Shown here: positions 6,305 through 10,063 of the stretch, in pieces
How positions within the stretch are numbered: position 1 is the first letter of the stretch
Layout: the number at the start of each line of letters is the position of its first letter
Source: Oscillospiraceae bacterium
GTDB lineage: Bacteria > Bacillota > Clostridia > Oscillospirales > Oscillospiraceae
Length of the DNA: 10,063 nucleotides
Reading direction: 5' to 3'
Assembly (NCBI GenBank): GCA_904501855.1
Contig: CAJGCI010000066.1
Location: forward strand, 1 to 10,063
Made by a program: the position numbers and the translations under genes
Notes under the pieces: generated by a model
What the model saw: the letters and a program-made list of their open reading frames with translations, nothing else
What the model was told of the DNA's origin: nothing
Database searches by the model: none

Positions 6305-6344
6305 AATTATTTAATAATTAAATCAAGTATACAGTATTTCGATT
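6305..6344. promoter_or_regulatory. Candidate LysR operator region with two dyads
   Basis: Two symmetric elements lie side by side. AATTATT-T-AATAATT (6305-6319) is a perfect 7-1-7 inverted repeat centred about 67 bases upstream of the predicted flavodoxin start, near where LysR recognition sites usually lie. A looser dyad (AATCaAgTA paired with TAtTtCGATT) spans 6321-6344 and is centred near -46. The first does not place T and A 11 bases apart on its axis, so the classic T-N11-A box is not clearly met. CGATTGG at 6340-6346 also recurs inverted as CCAATCG at 6399-6405. Confidence 0.4.
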
Positions 6345-6355
6345 GGACTTTACAA
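6326..6355 (-). promoter_or_regulatory. Promoter of the LysR gene
   Basis: On the minus strand TTGTAA (6355-6350) and TATACT (6331-6326) are 18 bases apart. The start is near 6319. It overlaps the opposite-facing flavodoxin promoter, so both polymerases cannot bind at once. Confidence 0.55.
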
Positions 6356-6372
6356 TAGCGTGGAGCGATAAT
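6343..6372 (+). promoter_or_regulatory. Promoter of the flavodoxin operon
   Basis: TTGGAC (6343-6348) and GATAAT (6367-6372) are 18 bases apart, with five of six matches at the -10. The start is near 6379, about 52 bases before the ATG. The -35 box lies inside the candidate LysR dyad, so a bound regulator could contact or block polymerase. Confidence 0.6.
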
Positions 6373-6430
6373 AGGGACAGAAAGAGAAACCGAAACCACC
6401 AATCGGACGAATAACCAGGAGGAACACACC

Positions 6431-6955
6431 ATGTCCAGAACACTGATCGCTTTTTATTCCAGAGCAGACGAGAACTACTTCGGCGGCGCCATGCGCTATG
6501 TCAGCGTGGGAAACACGGAGATCGTATGCGATCTCATGAAGGATATGATCGACGCCGATACCTTTAAGATCGAGATGGCAGAGCCCTACTCTCCCGTTTA
6601 TATGACCTGCATCGACCAGGCCAAGGAAGACCTTCGCAATGATGCCCGTCCGGCATTGAAAGCCATCCCGGAGAGCATTGCGGAGTACGACACCATCGTG
6701 CTGGCCTACCCCAACTACTGGGGCACCATGCCCATGGCGGTGCGCACTTTCCTGGATCACTTCGATTTCACCGGCAAGACCGTCCTGCCACTGTGCACCA
6801 ATGAGGGCAGCGGCATGGGTTCCAGCGAGCGGGATCTGAAGAAGATGCTCTCCGGCGCGGAAGTACGACGCGGCCTTTCCGTCACCGGCAGCCGCGCCGC
6901 CCAGTCCGGCAGCGAGGTTCGCCGCTGGCTGAAGGACAACGGACTGGAGGCGTGA
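6431..6955 (+). CDS. Flavodoxin (Flavodoxin_4-like)
   Basis: The 174-residue protein is a short FMN-binding electron carrier of the cytoplasm. The first strand and phosphate loop are LIAFYSRADENYFGG...VGNTE (5-30). The Thr/Ser-rich loop of ordinary flavodoxins is expanded by about 15 residues between S10 and the GNTE end, as in the Flavodoxin_4 group. The flavin-flanking loops are YPNYWGTMP (93-101) and TNEGSGMGSS (123-132). The AGGAGG site at 6417-6422 is 8 bases before the ATG. It is the first gene of an operon of four and is read from the promoter opposite the LysR gene. It probably supplies electrons to, or acts as a quinone-reductase-like partner of, the operon's oxidoreductase. The partner is not shown by sequence. 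Confidence 0.9.
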   Translation: MSRTLIAFYSRADENYFGGAMRYVSVGNTEIVCDLMKDMIDADTFKIEMAEPYSPVYMTCIDQAKEDLRNDARPALKAIPESIAEYDTIVLAYPNYWGTMPMAVRTFLDHFDFTGKTVLPLCTNEGSGMGSSERDLKKMLSGAEVRRGLSVTGSRAAQSGSEVRRWLKDNGLEA

Positions 6956-6957
6956 TC

Positions 6958-7542
6958 ATGGAATACAAACTCGGATATGTATATGAACTGATGGAGCAGG
7001 GAGGCCCCACGGACGTGCAGGAGCCCTACTTCAAAGAGGCAGTGGACGAGATGATGCGGGCACGGGTACTGTGCGCCAGGGCCAACGCCAAGATGCCGGA
7101 CGATCCCAGCTACGTGGAGGATCTGGAGGAGCTGTTCGGCCGGAAGCTGGACGACGTGCGCATCCTCACTCCCTTCATCTGCGATTTCGGCAACCGGGTG
7201 AAGTTCGGCAAGGGCGTGTTCATCAACCACTCCGCCATCCTCTCCGCCTCCGGCGGCATCGAGTTCGAAGACGGCTCCATGGCCGCTCCGGGACTGCGCA
7301 TTGCCACCATCAACCACGATATGAATGAGCGCCACCGCATCTACACCTACGGCAAGGTGCTGGTGAAGAAGAACGCCTGGATCGGCATGAACGTCACCAT
7401 CTGCCCGGGAGTCACCATCGGGGAGTACGCCGTGGTTGCCGCGGGGGCCGTGGTCACGAAGGACGTGCCGGACTATGCCGTGGTGGGAGGAGTCCCCGCC
7501 AAGGTCATCCGGTATCTTGACCCAAAAGAGCAGAAAGAATAA
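6958..7542 (+). CDS. Hexapeptide-repeat acetyltransferase (LacA/Maa type)
   Basis: The 194-residue protein belongs to the left-handed beta-helix acetyltransferases that move acetyl from CoA to a sugar or small-molecule hydroxyl. An N-terminal helical cap (1-60) is followed by hexapeptide turns (about 65-175), including VKFGKGVFINHSAIL, WIGMNVTICPGVTIG and AVVAAGAVVTKDVPDYAVVGGVPAKVI. His120 in ATINHD is the likely catalytic histidine, by position relative to LacA His115. The acceptor is unknown. The ATG at 6958 is chosen over the in-frame GTG at 6952 because GGAGG (6946-6950) is 7 bases from the ATG and only one from the GTG. It follows the flavodoxin stop by two bases, showing tight coupling. 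Confidence 0.88.
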   Translation: MEYKLGYVYELMEQGGPTDVQEPYFKEAVDEMMRARVLCARANAKMPDDPSYVEDLEELFGRKLDDVRILTPFICDFGNRVKFGKGVFINHSAILSASGGIEFEDGSMAAPGLRIATINHDMNERHRIYTYGKVLVKKNAWIGMNVTICPGVTIGEYAVVAAGAVVTKDVPDYAVVGGVPAKVIRYLDPKEQKE

Positions 7543-7545
7543 CAT

Positions 7546-7914
7546 ATGGATGAAATGGAACGGATCCGCCAGGTCTATCGGGACTACTGGCAGGGAATGA
7601 TCGCCGGGGATGCCCATGCACTGCGTCAGCTCATGGCGGAGGACTACACCCTCCGGCATATGACGGGCGTGTCCCAGACGAAGGAAGAATTCCTCCTGGG
7701 ACTGGCAGACGGCACCTTCCGCTACTTCACGGCGGAGCATGAGCGCATCGACGTCACGCTTCACGGAGACACCGCGGAGATGACAGGGTGCAGCCGGGTG
7801 CTGGCGGCGGTATACGGCGGCGGAAAACACTTGTGGCGGCTGCGGGGAGATTTCACCCTGCGGCGGGAAGAGGGGACATGGAAACTGACCTCCTCCCGGG
7901 CCTCCACCTACTGA
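7546..7914 (+). CDS. NTF2-like / SnoaL-like small protein
   Basis: The 122-residue protein has the helix-rich start and beta-rich end of the NTF2-like fold (DUF4440-like). The N-terminal helix IRQVYRDYWQGMIAGDAHALRQLM is followed by DYTLRHMTG, with Thr/Ser/His at cavity positions, and the end GTWKLTSSRAS is typical of this group's last strands. Members bind or isomerise small molecules in a cone-shaped pocket or act as accessory proteins. No catalytic set can be assigned. It starts three bases after the previous stop with only a weak purine-rich site (AGAAAG), so translation is probably coupled. The aldo/keto reductase follows after 31 bases. Confidence 0.75.
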   Translation: MDEMERIRQVYRDYWQGMIAGDAHALRQLMAEDYTLRHMTGVSQTKEEFLLGLADGTFRYFTAEHERIDVTLHGDTAEMTGCSRVLAAVYGGGKHLWRLRGDFTLRREEGTWKLTSSRASTY

Positions 7915-7945
7915 GACCGGACGAAAAGCACAAGGAGGAAGAACG

Positions 7946-9091
7946 ATGCTCAAAAGCAGACTGGGATTCGGGATGATGCGTCTTCCCGTGAAAAACGGAG
8001 ATCCCACCGATTTTGATTACGAACAGCTCAACGCCATGGTGGATGCCTTCATGGAAGCGGGCTATACCTATTTCGATACCAGCTACGTGTATCACAACGG
8101 AAAAAGTGAAGAGGCCGTGCGAAAGGCCGTGGTGGAACGCCATCCACGGGACTCCTTCACCGTGGCCACCAAATTTCCCACCTTTATTCTGCAGGAGGAA
8201 GGACAGATCGAGACCATCTTCGAAGAGCAGAGAAGAAATCTCGGTGTGGAGACCATCGACTACTATCTGCTGCACAACATCCAGACCGTGTACTACGACG
8301 GCGTGGACGGCAAGGGCGGCGTGGTGAAGACCTGCCACCTGTTCGACCACGCGAAAAAGTGGCTGGAGGACGGAAAGATCCGCCATCTTGGTTTTTCCTT
8401 CCACTCCTCCGCCAAGCTCCTGGACCGGGTCCTTGCGGAGCATCCGGAAGTGGAGTTCGTGCAGATCCCATTCAACTACATCGACTGTGAGAGCCAGCTG
8501 GTGCAGGCCATGGACGCCTATGAGGTGATCCGGAAGCACGGCAAACAGGCCGTCTTCATGGAGCCGGTAAAGGGCGGCGGTCTGGCCATGATGCCGGAGG
8601 AGGCAGCGGACATGCTCCGGAAGATGGATCCCGAAGCATCCATCGCCTCCTGGGCCATCCGGTATGCCGGAAGCTTTGAGGGCGTCATCTGCAACCTCTC
8701 CGGCATGTCCACACTGGAACAGGTAAAGGACAACATCCGTACCGTACAGACCCTGGAGCCTCTTACGGAAGAGGAGAAGAAGGCTCTGCATGATGTGGTG
8801 GAAGTCTACAAAAACGCAGGTCCCGTGGGTGCCGATCTGTCCCGGTTCGAGGGAGCGGTCCTGCACGGAGTACCCGTGTCCGCCATCATGGAAGCCTACA
8901 ACATGGTGCAGCTGCAGCCGGATCCGGGATTCTCCGATGACAACAACTATCTGAAAAATGCCATCATGGAGGAGAGCCATCGGAACTTTGCCGACGATCT
9001 GCCCCGTGAGACCATCCTGCTGAAGGACGGAACGGATGCCACGGAGGAAGTTTACAAGGCCTATGAGTGGCTGCGAGCCAATACCTTCTAA
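7946..9091 (+). CDS. Aldo/keto reductase lacking the usual C-terminal Fe-S cysteines
   Basis: The 381-residue protein is a TIM-barrel NAD(P)H-dependent carbonyl reductase with the complete catalytic tetrad: Asp44 (FDTS), Tyr49, Lys76 (VATKF) and His110 (LLH). Its length, the IRHLGFSFH and MEPVKGGGLA motifs and the C-terminal extension resemble the COG1453 group, in which a CxxCxxCxxxCP ferredoxin-like cluster is normally followed by a GIPIPxIFxxYN-like segment. Here that segment survives (HGVPVSAIMEAYN, 307-319) but the cysteines are absent; the only cysteines in the protein are 130, 181 and 249. So the barrel should still reduce aldehydes or ketones, but no cluster could bind there. AAGGAGG (7932-7938) is 7 bases before the ATG. 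It is the last gene of the LysR-adjacent operon. Confidence 0.9.
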   Translation: MLKSRLGFGMMRLPVKNGDPTDFDYEQLNAMVDAFMEAGYTYFDTSYVYHNGKSEEAVRKAVVERHPRDSFTVATKFPTFILQEEGQIETIFEEQRRNLGVETIDYYLLHNIQTVYYDGVDGKGGVVKTCHLFDHAKKWLEDGKIRHLGFSFHSSAKLLDRVLAEHPEVEFVQIPFNYIDCESQLVQAMDAYEVIRKHGKQAVFMEPVKGGGLAMMPEEAADMLRKMDPEASIASWAIRYAGSFEGVICNLSGMSTLEQVKDNIRTVQTLEPLTEEEKKALHDVVEVYKNAGPVGADLSRFEGAVLHGVPVSAIMEAYNMVQLQPDPGFSDDNNYLKNAIMEESHRNFADDLPRETILLKDGTDATEEVYKAYEWLRANTF

Positions 9092-9108
9092 TCCCCAATC
9101 AGCACAAA

Positions 9109-9141
9109 AAACTGCCCGGCCGGTTTCGGTCCGGGCAGTTT
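9109..9141 (+). terminator. Intrinsic terminator of the LysR-adjacent operon
   Basis: AAACTGCCCGG (9109-9119) pairs perfectly with CCGGGCAGTTT (9131-9141). Three more pairs (CCG/CGG) inside the loop extend the stem past a bulged T. The following run is only moderately T-rich (TTTCTGTAT). It starts 17 bases after the aldo/keto reductase stop. Confidence 0.85.
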
Positions 9142-9163
9142 CTGTATAGTGCTGTCAATACGT

Positions 9164-9221
9164 TTTAACACGTAAAATATTACCTCTTATATTTGATTAT
9201 GCATTTAACACGTAAAATATT
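9164..9221. repeat. Two identical 18-bp direct repeats, likely HipB operators
   Basis: TTTAACACGTAAAATATT occurs at 9164-9181 and again at 9204-9221, exactly 40 bases apart (about four helix turns). Each copy contains the dyad TTTA-N5-TAAA, lengthened to TTTTA-N5-TAAAA in the first copy. The second copy touches the predicted -35 box of the hipBA promoter. HipB-type repressors bind paired inverted repeats upstream of their own operon, so autoregulation is the natural reading. A partial echo, GCATTTTAAA, follows at 9222-9231. Confidence 0.75.
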
Positions 9222-9248
9222 GCATTTTAAATTCTGCTGTTGTATACT
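9220..9248 (+). promoter_or_regulatory. Promoter of the hipBA pair
   Basis: TTGCAT (9220-9225) is a weak -35 followed after 17 bases by TATACT (9243-9248), a five-of-six -10. The start is near 9255. The right operator copy ends at 9221 and so overlaps the -35 box, which would let bound HipB block polymerase. An alternative -35/-10 pair (TTGATT 9193-9198, AATATT 9216-9221) is weaker and lies inside the repeat. Confidence 0.5.
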
Positions 9249-9305
9249 GGCTTTGACGAAAGAAATGGTCGGCGATACAAAACATGCTATGACGGGGTGA
9301 TCATC

Positions 9306-9656
9306 TTGAAGATAACCTTTTATTCATCGACAAATGAAGTGCTGAAGGAACTGGGCAGTCGGATCAAAGCGGCACGAATCGCAGCGCAGACAACGCAAAA
9401 AGAAATGGCAGAGCGCACCAATCTCTCACAGAAAACGATCAGCAATCTTGAGAATGGAAAGGATGTCTCCTTTTCTACCGTTATTGAAGTTCTCCGTGAA
9501 CTGGGTCAACTGCAGAGTCTGGAAATCATGATCCCCGAACAGGGGATCCGACCCAGCCAGATCGTGAAATACGGAAAGCAGCCGGAACGTGTCAGAAGCC
9601 GTACCAATACAAAACCTGAAGCCGATTCCGGATGGAAGTGGGGCGATGAACAGTGA
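9306..9656 (+). CDS. hipB: HipB-like antitoxin / XRE-family repressor
   Basis: The 116-residue protein has an XRE helix-turn-helix (about 16-70; core QKEMAERTNLSQKTISNLENGK, positions 31-52). The segment after it (LGQLQSLEIMIPEQGIRPSQIV) is typical of HipB partners of HipA kinases. It should bind HipA to neutralise it and bind the repeats upstream. The start is taken as TTG at 9306: GGGGTGA (9294-9300) lies 5 bases before it. An in-frame GTG at 9297 lies inside that ribosome site, and no in-frame ATG exists nearby. Its stop overlaps the HipA start (GTGA), which is translational coupling. The C-terminal tail (from about 90) is polar and charged, as expected for an unstructured antitoxin end. 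Confidence 0.85.
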   Translation: MKITFYSSTNEVLKELGSRIKAARIAAQTTQKEMAERTNLSQKTISNLENGKDVSFSTVIEVLRELGQLQSLEIMIPEQGIRPSQIVKYGKQPERVRSRTNTKPEADSGWKWGDEQ

Positions 9657-10063
9657 CCGCAGCGGAAGTGATGTTGTGGGGAACAAGGATCGGGACGGTC
9701 GTCTTTGATGAGACAGACGGACTCGGGTCGTTCGAATATGATTCGGATTTCCTTTCATCCGGAATTGAGGTCGCACCCATTGCGATGCCGCTTTCCCGGC
9801 AGGTGTATCGGTTTCCGCAACTGTCGCGACAGAGCTTTCATGGCCTGCCCGGACTGCTGTCCGACAGCATTCCGGATAAATTCGGCAATGCAGTCATCAA
9901 TGCCTGGCTGGTCCGGCAGGGAAGAAGTCCGGAATCATTCGACCCGGTAGAACGGCTTTGTTATACCGGCAACCGGGGGATGGGGGCGCTGGAATTTCTG
10001 CCGGCACGAGGGCCGCAGGATTCCGGGGCAGAGAGCATCCATATCGACAAACTGGTGCATCTG
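9653..10063 (+). CDS. hipA: HipA-like toxin, Ser/Thr kinase (N-terminal part)
   Basis: The frame starts at GTG 9653, overlaps the hipB stop by three bases, and is still open at the right edge (137 codons). The visible part is the HipA N-terminal domain: a strand-rich start (AEVMLWGTRIGTVVFDE), then HGLPGLLSDSIPDKFGNAVI (63-82) and CYTGNRGMGALEF (103-115), which are hallmark segments of this family. HipA kinases phosphorylate translation factors such as GltX and stop growth; the target here cannot be read. The ATP-binding and catalytic residues lie outside the window, so activity cannot be judged. Another start, ATG 9671, is possible but has no better ribosome site. Confidence 0.88.
   Translation, partial: MTAAEVMLWGTRIGTVVFDETDGLGSFEYDSDFLSSGIEVAPIAMPLSRQVYRFPQLSRQSFHGLPGLLSDSIPDKFGNAVINAWLVRQGRSPESFDPVERLCYTGNRGMGALEFLPARGPQDSGAESIHIDKLVHL

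Noticed and set aside
5332..6321. A 329-codon plus-strand frame across the LysR gene
   Set aside because: It is antisense to a complete LysR protein, with no ribosome site or recognisable domain.
6757..8007. A 416-codon minus-strand frame across the flavodoxin-acetyltransferase-NTF2 genes
   Set aside because: It covers three convincing genes in antisense and its translation is repetitive Val/His/Asp/Gly-rich sequence typical of shadow frames.
7853..8980. A 375-codon minus-strand frame over the aldo/keto reductase
   Set aside because: It is antisense to an intact catalytic tetrad and has low-complexity His/Gly/Val composition.
9164..9221. Two-copy CRISPR remnant or insertion-element ends
   Set aside because: There are only two copies with a 22-base AT-rich spacer, no cas or transposase gene is present, and the position over a hipBA promoter explains them as operators.

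Overview
The window looks like chromosomal DNA of a Gram-positive anaerobe, most likely a GC-rich member of the Clostridia (Bacillota). The reasons are strong AAGGAGG-type ribosome sites before most genes, near-consensus vegetative promoters in short AT-rich gaps, many Fe-S and flavin redox proteins, and top hits in protein style to clostridial families. This is an inference from reading, not from a search. There are ten complete genes and two cut by the window edges. No rRNA, tRNA, CRISPR array or insertion sequence was seen.

Left part (1-2810). The tail of an unidentified membrane protein (1-117) is followed by a gene for a ferredoxin-like Fe-S protein (250-909). A perfect 18-bp palindrome of Crp/Fnr type lies at the activator position of its promoter. 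A strong two-way terminator (933-965) separates it from a convergent acyl-CoA synthetase/ligase of the ANL superfamily (2693-981, minus strand), which has its own promoter.

Middle (2811-5403). A divergent promoter drives a conserved four-helix membrane protein of unknown role (2962-3819) and, 16 bases later, a duplicated-domain flavin nitroreductase (3836-4501). A second two-way hairpin terminator (4515-4557) ends that unit and a convergent lipoprotein D-Ala-D-Ala dipeptidase of the VanX family (5314-4568). No other vancomycin-resistance genes are present, so the dipeptidase is probably a cell-wall turnover or scavenging enzyme.

Right-centre (5404-9141). A LysR-type regulator (6291-5404) is transcribed away from a tightly packed four-gene operon: flavodoxin, hexapeptide-repeat acetyltransferase, NTF2-like small protein, and an aldo/keto reductase. 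Both promoters overlap in the 139-base gap together with dyad sequences, the usual layout for a LysR regulator controlling its neighbour. The aldo/keto reductase belongs to the group that usually carries a C-terminal [4Fe-4S] cluster, but the cluster cysteines are gone. The operon ends at a hairpin terminator (9109-9141). A role in reducing or modifying a small electrophilic or carbonyl compound is a reasonable inference; the substrate is unknown.

Right end (9142-10063). An AT-rich gap holds two identical 18-bp repeats 40 bases apart, placed over the promoter of a HipB-HipA type toxin-antitoxin pair. HipB (9306-9656) starts with TTG, and HipA starts with an overlapping GTG at 9653 and runs off the window before its kinase core. 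The most unusual items are the cysteine-less aldo/keto reductase in its LysR operon, the twin operator upstream of hipBA, and the -41.5 palindrome before the Fe-S protein. None amounts to a clearly new system.
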